DNA from: Sansalvadorimonas sp965221135
GTDB taxonomy: Bacteria > Pseudomonadota > Gammaproteobacteria > Pseudomonadales > Endozoicomonadaceae
Reading direction: 5' to 3'
Length of the DNA: 64,000 nucleotides
Assembly: GCA_965221135.1 (NCBI GenBank)
Contig: CBDCRZ010000003.1
Location: 124,001-188,000, forward strand
Shown: in pieces, positions 17,086-24,264 of the stretch
How positions within the stretch are numbered: the first letter of the stretch is position 1
Layout of the letters: the number at the start of each line of letters is the position of its first letter
The notes under the pieces: model-generated
The model's input: the letters and a program-made list of their open reading frames with translations, nothing else
The model's database searches: none
What the model was told of the DNA's origin: nothing
Translations under genes and position numbers: made by a program

Positions 17086-18480
17086 ATGAATATTTGCCAG
17101 TGTAGTACTGAGGTTGGTGGTCGTTTGCGGACAGGGGAGGCTTGTGACGCTGGCGCCGAGGTGAGGCTTCGGTCCGGCAGGGTGGTACAGGGACGGGCAG
17201 GGTTGAAGCGGCTGGCCGATGGGCACGTACATAACAGTAAAGCGGGAAGAGCCATTCCTCCAAAATGGGGTTTGCATCAAAAGATTAACCAGCAGGCAGA
17301 CAGGGATTTGTTTTCTGTTGCGACCCTGCAGGGGCGCCGGGATATCGTATCACTGGCCAGAAAGTATCAGCAGGGTGAGCCAGTCTCGGTTCCGGGAGCA
17401 AAGAAGGCTCTTGAGACAACAGCAGCGATTGTTTCAAGCCTGCAATCAGAGTTTGCCAGGGATTTTTCTGAGGAAGACAGCCAGAAAATGAGAAGGTTGG
17501 CCCAATGGGTTGATGACGTGAAAAAAAATGGCTGCCCACACGACGAAACAGAGCAGGTACTTTTCTGTGTTGCCACTGTGCAGCAGTGGATCAAAACAAA
17601 GAGTCGTCCCTGTGCGAAGCTGCCCCATGGGGTTGGCCAGGTTCTGGATTTGCCGTGGCATCTATTACAACAGGACGGTAAGGAGTTGGAGCGGCAGGTC
17701 CAAAAAGTGCTGTCATTGGCGGGTTATCATTACAGCAATGTTAGCTTCGGGGCCACAGCAGCTTGTGAGTGGCTGCATTTATGCACCTATGAGCCGCTGG
17801 ATGAGATGTTTATTTTCAGGTCTATGGGGTTGCCTGCGGTTGTCGTTGGCTTTTTGTCCGGCCGAAAGTCTGAGCTGCACGATGCGTTGCTAATGGGGCC
17901 AATTAAGCTGCCTGGGCATGATTTGACTCATGCGGATTCCATTCTTCGGGGGCTTTTATCGGCGATTATTCCGGAAGAGCAATGTGACGGAAAAACTGCA
18001 TTGGAAGCTTTTGGTGGTATGTCTGGCGCAGGTAGACAAGCTGTCTGTCAGCAGATGGACAGGTTTTTTGCCTGCATGGATGTTTTTCTGCATGAGCTGG
18101 ACAGGGTTGTAGGGGGAGAGTCTGAAGAGTTTCGAATTCTGCTATATATGATGCTCTTTGAGATAACCCATGAGACTTATCTGTTCCAGTTCTTTACCCG
18201 CATCCAAGAGGTCGAGGTGCTTAAAAAATGGGTGCGGACGCTGATGAGGGATGTATATCGCGAAGCGGGGGTGATGCCGCATGGGAAATATCGACGGACA
18301 GACGACCCTGCATACAATGATACGCTCTCCAAAATTTTCCGGGATGATGCTCTTCTGGGGCGTGTGCAGCGCTTTGTTGTGACTTGCCTTGACCGGTTCG
18401 CAAGGCATTTCCAGAATGACGAGCCCTTCTCTCTGATAGTTAATGACCTTTCTGCTTCGGGTTCTCCTGAGGTGAGTTGA
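17086..18480 (+). CDS. HD-HDLxHA family protein, 464 aa (paralogue 3 of 3)
   Basis: A longer frame opens at 17002, but ATG 17086 follows GAGGCTGGG and its N-terminus (MNICQ) matches that of the 463-aa paralogue (MHIPQ), so it is chosen. It is strongly similar to 12412-13803 throughout, from QQADRDLFSVATLQG to the shared C-terminal SASGSPE. The conserved putative site is E-L-H265-D, 11 residues, H278-D-L-T-H282-A and F-E-x-x-H362-E363. There is no signal peptide or membrane segment. It diverges from the 946-aa gene. Two such paralogues around one Ulp1-like gene suggest local duplication or functional association. Function unknown. Confidence 0.85.
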   Translation: MNICQCSTEVGGRLRTGEACDAGAEVRLRSGRVVQGRAGLKRLADGHVHNSKAGRAIPPKWGLHQKINQQADRDLFSVATLQGRRDIVSLARKYQQGEPVSVPGAKKALETTAAIVSSLQSEFARDFSEEDSQKMRRLAQWVDDVKKNGCPHDETEQVLFCVATVQQWIKTKSRPCAKLPHGVGQVLDLPWHLLQQDGKELERQVQKVLSLAGYHYSNVSFGATAACEWLHLCTYEPLDEMFIFRSMGLPAVVVGFLSGRKSELHDALLMGPIKLPGHDLTHADSILRGLLSAIIPEEQCDGKTALEAFGGMSGAGRQAVCQQMDRFFACMDVFLHELDRVVGGESEEFRILLYMMLFEITHETYLFQFFTRIQEVEVLKKWVRTLMRDVYREAGVMPHGKYRRTDDPAYNDTLSKIFRDDALLGRVQRFVVTCLDRFARHFQNDEPFSLIVNDLSASGSPEVS

Positions 18481-18537
18481 TACTCTTCATACGCTATTGG
18501 TGGTCTGGCCGGGGTCAGAGGCGTGCTTCTACTGGTA

Positions 18538-18735
18538 TTGCATAAAGCTGAAATTGCCGTAGAACACTGCGCCTTTACGGGAGAAGGCTCGGGCTGACTC
18601 TCGTCTGGTTAAATTAATGGTTTCGAGGCTTTGCCTGGAAGCCTTGATTTAATCAGCAGCAAAATCGTCGTTTGCTGTAAAGCTCTGCTTACACAGGAAG
18701 AGATCATTCCATGGTAACTATTCGTCTTGCACGGG
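18538..18735 (+). pseudogene. rpsP: Duplicated rpsP promoter/leader plus first eight codons
   Basis: This segment repeats 21664-21862, the rpsP promoter, leader and start, with roughly one mismatch per ten bases in the leader and near identity at its end. It includes ATG 18711 and eight codons (MVTIRLAR), then switches abruptly to an antisense copy of the start of the 946-aa gene. It is a truncated relic. The duplicated promoter (TTGCAT 18538-18543, TAGAAC 18560-18565) might still fire. Confidence 0.88.
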
Positions 18736-18736
18736 C

Positions 18737-19058
18737 TGAGTTTACGGCAGTGCTCGATAGTCTGGGTGTCTTTTACTGCGAGTACATGGACATTGTATGC
18801 CCCGGTGTCCTGGTCAAGCTGGTCTCTTGTGTTCCGGTCAATCAGGCGCGGGATGACATCCCTCCCGAAGGAGATATGACGTTTGGCCGAGCCGCTGAAT
18901 ATCTCGACACTGCGCGCTGCCCAGCAAGCCTGTTCAAGCAGGTTGATGCCATCGACAACAGGCTGAAAGCGGCGGGCCTGGGCATGGGTGCACAAATTCA
19001 CCCTCGGGGGTGTTTCCGGAGAGCGGGTATGGACTGTTTCTGGGGGACTCGCCTGCAT
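18737..19058 (-). pseudogene. Truncated paralogue of the 946-aa Ulp1-like gene (N-terminal about 107 codons)
   Basis: From ATG 19058 the frame matches the start of the 946-aa protein: RRFQPVVDGINLLEQA, FSGSAKRHISFG and GAYNVHVLAVKD all recur with few changes. The match stops at 18737, where the frame runs into the antisense strand of the duplicated rpsP leader, so the catalytic region is missing. Upstream DNA at 19059-19140 also matches 16782-16865, showing that the promoter region was duplicated with the gene. Confidence 0.88.
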
Positions 19059-19272
19059 AACTGACGCCGCTTTAACTGATATCAGTTATCAGACCGTGGC
19101 GATGACCGGCCATTCTCACAATGTTGTCAGGCATACTGGCTAATCGTTCGAGTTTTCTTGTCAGGGGGGCGCGATGCCCTTGGTTCGGTTCCTCCAGATT
19201 CCCTACAGATACCACCACTTCCTTTTGTAACGGCTCTATCCCGCTCTACAGGTAGGTTGTGGTCGCTCCCAT

Positions 19273-19320
19273 AGTTCCTCTGTTAGTTCCTCTGTTAGTT
19301 CCTCTGTTAGTTCCTTTGTT
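19273..19320. repeat. 12-bp tandem repeat, four units
   Basis: Four units of AGTTCCTCTGTT, the last with one change (TTT for CTC context). They lie immediately before the ffh 3' relic, at a recombination junction. Confidence 0.9.
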
Positions 19321-19327
19321 TTCCTGC

Positions 19328-19396
19328 GGTCAGCTGCCCGGTGGTATGGGCGGTATGGTTCCTCCTGGTGGCGGTAAGAAGTTCCCTTTCGGATAA
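19328..19396 (+). pseudogene. ffh: Duplicated 3' end of ffh (last 23 codons)
   Basis: The frame reads GQLPGGMGGM, VPPGGGKKFPFG and TAA. This matches the end of Ffh at 8590-8685 apart from deletion of one GGMGGAGG-type repeat block and silent changes. No upstream ffh sequence accompanies it. It marks a second copy of the ffh-side junction of the island. Confidence 0.9.
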
Positions 19397-19558
19397 TTGT
19401 CTGAATCGGGAAGTGGGAATCAGCCGTCCGCGCCGACCAGGTTGTCCCTGTCTAGAGACGCTCTCTAATCTGGCGCAGGCCGTTTTTAACCGGGATGCCT
19501 TGCTAAATCCCCGTTCTATGCTTTATTTCTCGCTCTTTTTCTCTCGGGCAGCCAGACA

Positions 19559-21409
19559 ATGGGAATCATAAAAAGAATACCCTGTGCAGGGGTTCTTTAT
19601 ATTGTCATATCTCTTGTGGGGGTATTTCTCAGTCTGAATACCCAGGCCGTGTGGGAGGGGGAGCCGACCCTGGATAATCAATTTGAGGAGCATGAGTTCC
19701 TGGCGGCCATTCGAGAAAATAACCTCCCGGCTATCAGGTTCTACCTTGATCAGGATGGATTTGATCCGAATCAGGAGTTTGTGGCGGGGATGCAGGATAT
19801 ATCTGCTTTTGGACTGGTGTTTGCTGTTGTCAATGGCTCAGAGCAAGCGGTTGCGCTTCTGCTTGATACGCCAGGAATCGACTACAACAAGAAGTGGCAG
19901 GCAACTTACCTGCCTCTGTTTGTGGCAATGTCGCAGTGGGACTTCAAAGCATATATGGCAGCTATGTTCGGTTCATCAGTCGATCCAAACAGGGAAGTGC
20001 CTGATGGTGGAGCTTCGGTATTATTTGTTGCATCAATGCTGGGTAAGCACAAGGTGGTAGAAAGGCTTTCCGGCTTATCTGGTCTCGACTGGGACGCTCA
20101 GTGGTATGACGGGCATAGTCCTCTCCATGTTGCAGTACAGGAAGGTCATCACGAAACGGTCGATGTTCTCGTAAAGAGTGGTCACTTTGATGTGAATCAG
20201 GAGTCGGGGGGGCCGGGCGGGACGCCCTTATTTATGGCGGCAAGCAGAGGGTATGGCAAGGTCGTAGAGAGTTTGCTCCGTTCATCCCAGGGAAATCTCG
20301 CTGTCAATAAACCATGGAATGGAGCCACACCGCTTTTTCAGGCTGCTCAGGAGGGGTGCCTGGATGTAGTCCGTCTTCTTGTTGAAGCCCCTGGAATTGA
20401 TTTGAATGAACCATGGAAAGGTATGACGCCCCTGTTTATTGCAGCCAGAAATGTAGAAGTTGAGATAGTCCGATTGCTGGCTGGTCAGCCCGATATTCGC
20501 CTTAATCCGGGGGCGGGTGGCCTGGCTCTTAATGCGCTGGCTGAGCTCCATGATGCATCGCATGAGGAAGTTGTTGAGGTTTGGAGGTTACTGGCTAAAG
20601 TGCCGGGGCTTGATATGAATGGTGAGCTGGATCATGAAGATTTCCCCCATCCTCTTTTTGCGGCGGCACGAGCTGGCGATGAGGCAATGGTGAAATTATT
20701 GCTTGATGCTGGCGTGAATGTGAATCATTCATGGAAAGACAACACGCCTTTATTTATTGCCGCCTATCGTGGCCATCTTGATGTGGTTAAATTGCTGCTT
20801 GGTTGTGGTGGCATTGATATTCACAGGAAGTCTCAGGGGGCAACCCCTTTATTTGCGGCTGTTCAGAGTGGGCATGAGGGGATAGTGGAACTCTTGGTCA
20901 ATGACCCTGGTGCTGATTTGAGCGAGGCGTGGGATGGAGTCACACTGTTGCAGAATGCGGCGAGGCGAGGGTATGACAAAATTGTCGAACTGCTGGTAAG
21001 GGACAAAAAAGTTGATCCCGGTGTTTCTGTGGATGAGAGGGTTGAGCCGCCACTGTTCCTTGCTGTGAATGAAAATAGACCCAGGGTTGTAGAGGTTCTG
21101 GTGAATACGCCCGGGCTTGATTTAAGCGCTGTCTGGCATGGTGACACAGCAATGAAGCTTGCGACTCGTCTTGGTCATAAAGAGGTGCTGGGTATACTGA
21201 GTGAGGCTGAAAAGTCTGCGTCATCAGAAGTTGTTGTTGAGGATTTTTCTGCCCACCCTCAAGGGGCTCTCCCTGCAGGGCAGGATCAGAGGCTCACTCG
21301 CAGCAAAGTGGCCCAAAAAAAGCGGTCTGTTGTCTCTTCTCTCCGGCGTGGCAGTGAAGAGGAGCCAGTGGCGGCAATTATGACGCAATTCAAAAGAGCC
21401 AGTAAATAG
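19559..21409 (+). CDS. Secreted ankyrin-repeat protein, 616 aa
   Basis: A signal peptide covers about residues 1-31 (hydrophobic segment, then LNTQA-V). Residues about 45-560 are a run of at least twelve ankyrin repeats, recognisable by TPLF-x-AA-x-x-G-x-x-x-VV-x-LL-x-x-PGIDLN patterns recurring every 33-37 residues. The final 60 residues are basic and Ser-rich without repeats. Ankyrin repeats mediate protein binding, and secreted bacterial versions often target host proteins; no catalytic domain is visible. The gene lies between the ffh 3' relic and intact rpsP, so it is the second insert of the island. Confidence 0.9.
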   Translation: MGIIKRIPCAGVLYIVISLVGVFLSLNTQAVWEGEPTLDNQFEEHEFLAAIRENNLPAIRFYLDQDGFDPNQEFVAGMQDISAFGLVFAVVNGSEQAVALLLDTPGIDYNKKWQATYLPLFVAMSQWDFKAYMAAMFGSSVDPNREVPDGGASVLFVASMLGKHKVVERLSGLSGLDWDAQWYDGHSPLHVAVQEGHHETVDVLVKSGHFDVNQESGGPGGTPLFMAASRGYGKVVESLLRSSQGNLAVNKPWNGATPLFQAAQEGCLDVVRLLVEAPGIDLNEPWKGMTPLFIAARNVEVEIVRLLAGQPDIRLNPGAGGLALNALAELHDASHEEVVEVWRLLAKVPGLDMNGELDHEDFPHPLFAAARAGDEAMVKLLLDAGVNVNHSWKDNTPLFIAAYRGHLDVVKLLLGCGGIDIHRKSQGATPLFAAVQSGHEGIVELLVNDPGADLSEAWDGVTLLQNAARRGYDKIVELLVRDKKVDPGVSVDERVEPPLFLAVNENRPRVVEVLVNTPGLDLSAVWHGDTAMKLATRLGHKEVLGILSEAEKSASSEVVVEDFSAHPQGALPAGQDQRLTRSKVAQKKRSVVSSLRRGSEEEPVAAIMTQFKRASK

Positions 21410-21663
21410 CCTTTTTATGATGAATCTACCCTAAGAACATGGCGTGTTTTCTCCAGTGGTTTTGGTTTTCGCACTACACCAGCGGTTAGTGCAAAAAATG
21501 ACAAAGATTCTTTTTGGGAGGTAGTCAGGCGCAGTAGGGCTCACCGAAGAAAAGGCTCTGCTGGATGACTGGAAGTGTCTAAAGGTTTCGCTCTGCCCCT
21601 CTGCCGGGCAGGATGCGAAACCGGAGGCATCCTGAAGGTTTGGTATATGCCTATAGTGCGAGG
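21410..21663. other. Intergenic region before the rpsP promoter
   Basis: 254 bp between the ankyrin gene and the rpsP promoter. No gene is supported. Minus-strand frames here only read the antisense of the rpsP leader. Confidence 0.5.
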
Positions 21664-21691
21664 TTGCATAAAGCTGGAAATATCGTAGAAT
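21664..21691 (+). promoter_or_regulatory. Probable sigma-70 promoter of the rpsP operon
   Basis: TTGCAT (21664-21669), a 16-bp spacer and TAGAAT (21686-21691) lie about 147 bp before rpsP. The same arrangement is preserved in the duplicated leader at 18538-18565. The -10 is good and the -35 weak. Confidence 0.45.
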
Positions 21692-21837
21692 ACTGCGCCT
21701 TTACGGGAGAAGGCTCGGGCCGACTCTCGTCCGGTTAAATTAATGATTTCGAGACTTGTTCTGGAAAGGGTTGATTTGGTCGGCAGCAAAATCGTCGTTT
21801 GCTGTAAAGCTCTGCTTACACAGGAAGAGATCATTCC

Positions 21838-22077
21838 ATGGTAACTATTCGTCTTGCACGGGGCGGCTCCAAAAAGCGTCCATTTTACCACCTGACAGTG
21901 TCTGACAGCCGTAACGCCAGCACTGGCCGTTTCATCGAGCGTGTAGGTTTCTTTAACCCACAAGCCCGTGGTCAGGAAGAGCGTCTGCGTGTTGACACCG
22001 ATCGTGTTAACCACTGGGTAGAAAAAGGTGCCCAGGTGAGCGACCGCGTTAAGAAACTGCTGAAAAGCGCTGCTTGA
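21838..22077 (+). CDS. rpsP: 30S ribosomal protein S16
   Basis: This 79-aa protein has the typical start MVTIRLARGGSKKRPFY and a central GRFIERVGFFNP. It binds 16S rRNA in the 30S body and is needed for subunit assembly. A GGAAGAG ribosome site precedes ATG 21838. It is first in the rpsP-rimM-trmD-rplS operon, overlapping the rimM start by one base at TGATG. Its leader and first eight codons are duplicated at 18538-18735. Confidence 0.98.
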   Translation: MVTIRLARGGSKKRPFYHLTVSDSRNASTGRFIERVGFFNPQARGQEERLRVDTDRVNHWVEKGAQVSDRVKKLLKSAA

Positions 22078-22655
22078 TGCCCGTTGCTGGTAAATCACCT
22101 GTTGCCGGTGAAGCTGTAGCGTCCAACGACCTGCTGGTCATGGGACGTGTCTCGGCGGTATACGGGATCAAAGGCTGGGTGAAGGTTTATTCGTTTACCG
22201 ATCCTATGGCCAATATCCTGGATTACCGGCAGTGGCGCCTGAAATACCCTAACGGTCGAGAAGAGACCGTTAAACTCGAAAGTGGCCGAATCCACGGAAA
22301 AGGGCTTATCGCACTTTTTTCTGGAGCCGGCAGCCGGGACGATGCCCAGCTTTATGTTGGTGCTGAAATTCAGGTCAGCAATCGAGAGCTGCCAGAACCC
22401 ACTTCAGGTGAGTACTACTGGTACCAGCTGGAAGGATTGACAGTGCACGCCCGGGATGAGGACGGTAACGAATCCAATCTGGGCAAGGTTCATCATCTGA
22501 TGGAAACCGGGGCGAACGATGTGTTGGTGGTACGTGGTGCCAGCGGCAGTATCGACAGACGCGAGCGTCTGCTTCCCTGGGTTGAAGACCAGGTGGTAAC
22601 CGAAGTAAACCTTGAAGAAGGGTTTATTCGGGTCGATTGGGATCCGGCTTTTTGA
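22077..22655 (+). CDS. rimM: Ribosome maturation factor RimM
   Basis: This is a 192-aa 16S rRNA-processing and 30S-assembly factor that binds S19. The N-terminal beta-barrel begins with VMGRVSAVYGIKGWVKVYS, and the PRC-barrel half contains EYYWYQLEGL, VHHLMETGANDVLVV and LLPWVEDQV. The ATG overlaps the rpsP stop (TGATG), implying translational coupling. The length is slightly above the usual 170-185 because of an extra N-terminal segment of about 20 residues. Confidence 0.97.
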   Translation: MPVAGKSPVAGEAVASNDLLVMGRVSAVYGIKGWVKVYSFTDPMANILDYRQWRLKYPNGREETVKLESGRIHGKGLIALFSGAGSRDDAQLYVGAEIQVSNRELPEPTSGEYYWYQLEGLTVHARDEDGNESNLGKVHHLMETGANDVLVVRGASGSIDRRERLLPWVEDQVVTEVNLEEGFIRVDWDPAF

Positions 22656-22681
22656 ACGAAAAGCAAAATGATGAGAAGAGT

Positions 22682-23464
22682 ATGAGGTTCGATGTTGTCA
22701 CGCTCTTTCCTGAGATGTTTTCTGCTATAACCGAACACGGTGTCAGCAGCAGGGCAGTCAGGCAGGGGTTAATCGAGGTGAACACCTGGAATCCCAGGGA
22801 TTTCACCCACGATAGACATCGAACAGTGGATGACCGGCCATATGGCGGTGGTCCCGGCATGTTGATGAAAATTCAACCTCTGCGTGATGCAATACAGGCA
22901 GCCAGAGAGGCTGCTGGTTCTGATACGACCGTAATCTATCTTTCGCCCCAGGGTCGCAGACTCGATCAGGCGGGAGTTCAGGAACTGGCTACACGGAAGA
23001 AGCTGGTATTGGTCGCAGGACGGTACGAAGGTATTGATGAGCGATTAGTCGCTACAGAGATCGACGAAGAATGGTCTCTCGGGGACTTTGTTCTGACTGG
23101 CGGTGAACTGCCAGCTATGACTCTTATTGATGCCGTATCGCGCTTTGTACCGGGCACCCTGGGTCATCAAGACTCCGCTCAGGAAGATTCGTTTGCTGAA
23201 GGCTTACTCGATTGTCCTCATTACACCCGACCTGAGGTGTTTGAAGACAGACCGGTTCCGGAGGTTCTGCTTTCCGGTAACCACGAGCGTATTCGTCAGT
23301 GGCGCTTAAAGCAGTCACTGGGTCGTACCTGGCTGAGACGTCCCGACCTTCTTGAAGGCAGGACTCTGAGCAAGGAAGAGAAGAAGCTTCTGGCTGAATT
23401 TGTCTGTGAACATGAAGACGCAGAACAGAGTCAGGCAGTCGCGGAACAAGCTGCGAATGAATGA
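22682..23464 (+). CDS. trmD: tRNA (guanine-37-N1)-methyltransferase TrmD
   Basis: This 260-aa SPOUT-family enzyme methylates G37 of tRNAs with SAM, preventing +1 frameshifts. Visible marks are MRFDVVTLFPEMF at the start, DDRPYGGGPGM, IYLSPQGR, the trefoil-knot segment AGRYEGIDER and WSLGDFVLTGGELPAM. An upstream frame reaches 22637, but ATG 22682 after AGAAGAG gives the canonical N-terminus. The gap to rimM is 26 bp. Confidence 0.98.
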   Translation: MRFDVVTLFPEMFSAITEHGVSSRAVRQGLIEVNTWNPRDFTHDRHRTVDDRPYGGGPGMLMKIQPLRDAIQAAREAAGSDTTVIYLSPQGRRLDQAGVQELATRKKLVLVAGRYEGIDERLVATEIDEEWSLGDFVLTGGELPAMTLIDAVSRFVPGTLGHQDSAQEDSFAEGLLDCPHYTRPEVFEDRPVPEVLLSGNHERIRQWRLKQSLGRTWLRRPDLLEGRTLSKEEKKLLAEFVCEHEDAEQSQAVAEQAANE

Positions 23465-23526
23465 GTAAATGAATTGAATATTGAGTGGTTTCTCGATTTC
23501 GACTGACTTGGGAGCAACAGAGCACA

Positions 23527-23880
23527 ATGAGCAAGAACAAGATTATTCAGCAACTTGAAGCTGAACAAATGCAGAAAGAGATTCCTTCTTTCGCACCGGG
23601 CGACACAGTAATCGTTCAGGTTCGCGTTAAAGAAGGTACTCGTGAGCGTCTGCAGGCATACGAAGGTGTGGTTATCGCTAAGCGTAACCGTGGTCTGAAC
23701 TCTGCCTTCACTGTACGTAAAATCTCCAACAGTGTTGGTGTTGAGCGTACTTTCCAGACTTACAGCCCTCTGGTAGCAAGCATCGATGTTAAGCGTCGCG
23801 GTGACGTGCGTCAGGCTAAGCTGTACTACCTGCGCGAGCTGAGCGGTAAAGCGGCTCGTATCAAAGAAAAGCTCGGCTAA
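23527..23880 (+). CDS. rplS: 50S ribosomal protein L19
   Basis: This 117-aa protein at the 30S-50S interface contains FAPGDTVIVQVRVKEGTRER, AYEGVVIAKRNRGLNS and the end LYYLRELSGKAARIKEKL. The conserved start MSKNKIIQQLE sets ATG 23527 rather than an upstream in-frame codon at 23485. It is last in the operon and is followed by a strong terminator. Confidence 0.98.
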   Translation: MSKNKIIQQLEAEQMQKEIPSFAPGDTVIVQVRVKEGTRERLQAYEGVVIAKRNRGLNSAFTVRKISNSVGVERTFQTYSPLVASIDVKRRGDVRQAKLYYLRELSGKAARIKEKLG

Positions 23881-23915
23881 TTCATATCACCCTGAGCTTT
23901 GCGACAAACGACGAG

Positions 23916-23946
23916 AAAAAGGCAGCCTTCGGGCTGCCTTTTTTTA
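23916..23946 (+). terminator. Rho-independent terminator of the rpsP operon
   Basis: GGCAGCC (23921-23927), a TTCG loop and GGCTGCC (23932-23938) are followed by a run of T to 23945. Five A precede it, so it may act on both strands. Confidence 0.93.
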
Positions 23947-24264
23947 TGTACGCCATATCCGGCACAAAAAAACGCAGGTCTCGTCAGGGTCCGGCGGTTT
24001 TATGGTTAAAGCAAGAGGGTGGGGGTGTTTGCGGATCCAGACGCCATTCTCAGGTTCCAATATTTTATTGGTAAAAATATTGTCTTCGTCAAATATCAGA
24101 TGTTGCATGGTTTCATACCATCTGCCCCGCACCTAACACTGCACCTAACACTGCACCTAACACTACAGTCATCAAGTCTAACAATAAAGTAGCCAGTGAA
24201 TGGAACTCTGCCCCACTGCTTTGGCTCAAAACAGGCAGGAATGTGATTTTCAAGGATTGAAAAC
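23947..24264. other. Intergenic region with a short tandem repeat
   Basis: 318 bp between the rplS terminator and the 532-aa gene. It contains the three-unit 12-bp repeat at 24129-24164 and presumably the promoter of the next gene. No gene is supported. Confidence 0.5.
24129..24164. repeat. 12-bp tandem repeat, three units
   Basis: Three exact units of GCACCTAACACT, about 100 bp upstream of the start of the 532-aa gene. Confidence 0.92.

Noticed and set aside
18711..19064. 117-aa plus-strand frame starting with the rpsP start codon
   Set aside because: After eight S16 codons it reads the antisense of the truncated 946-aa paralogue, an accidental fusion.
21541..22098. 185-aa minus-strand frame sharing a 30-residue block with a frame at 18609-19058
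   Set aside because: The shared block is the antisense of the duplicated rpsP leader, so the similarity reflects DNA duplication and not a protein family.
19273..24164. Possible CRISPR array suggested by regular short repeats
   Set aside because: The units are directly adjacent with no spacers, only three or four copies, and no cas genes are present.
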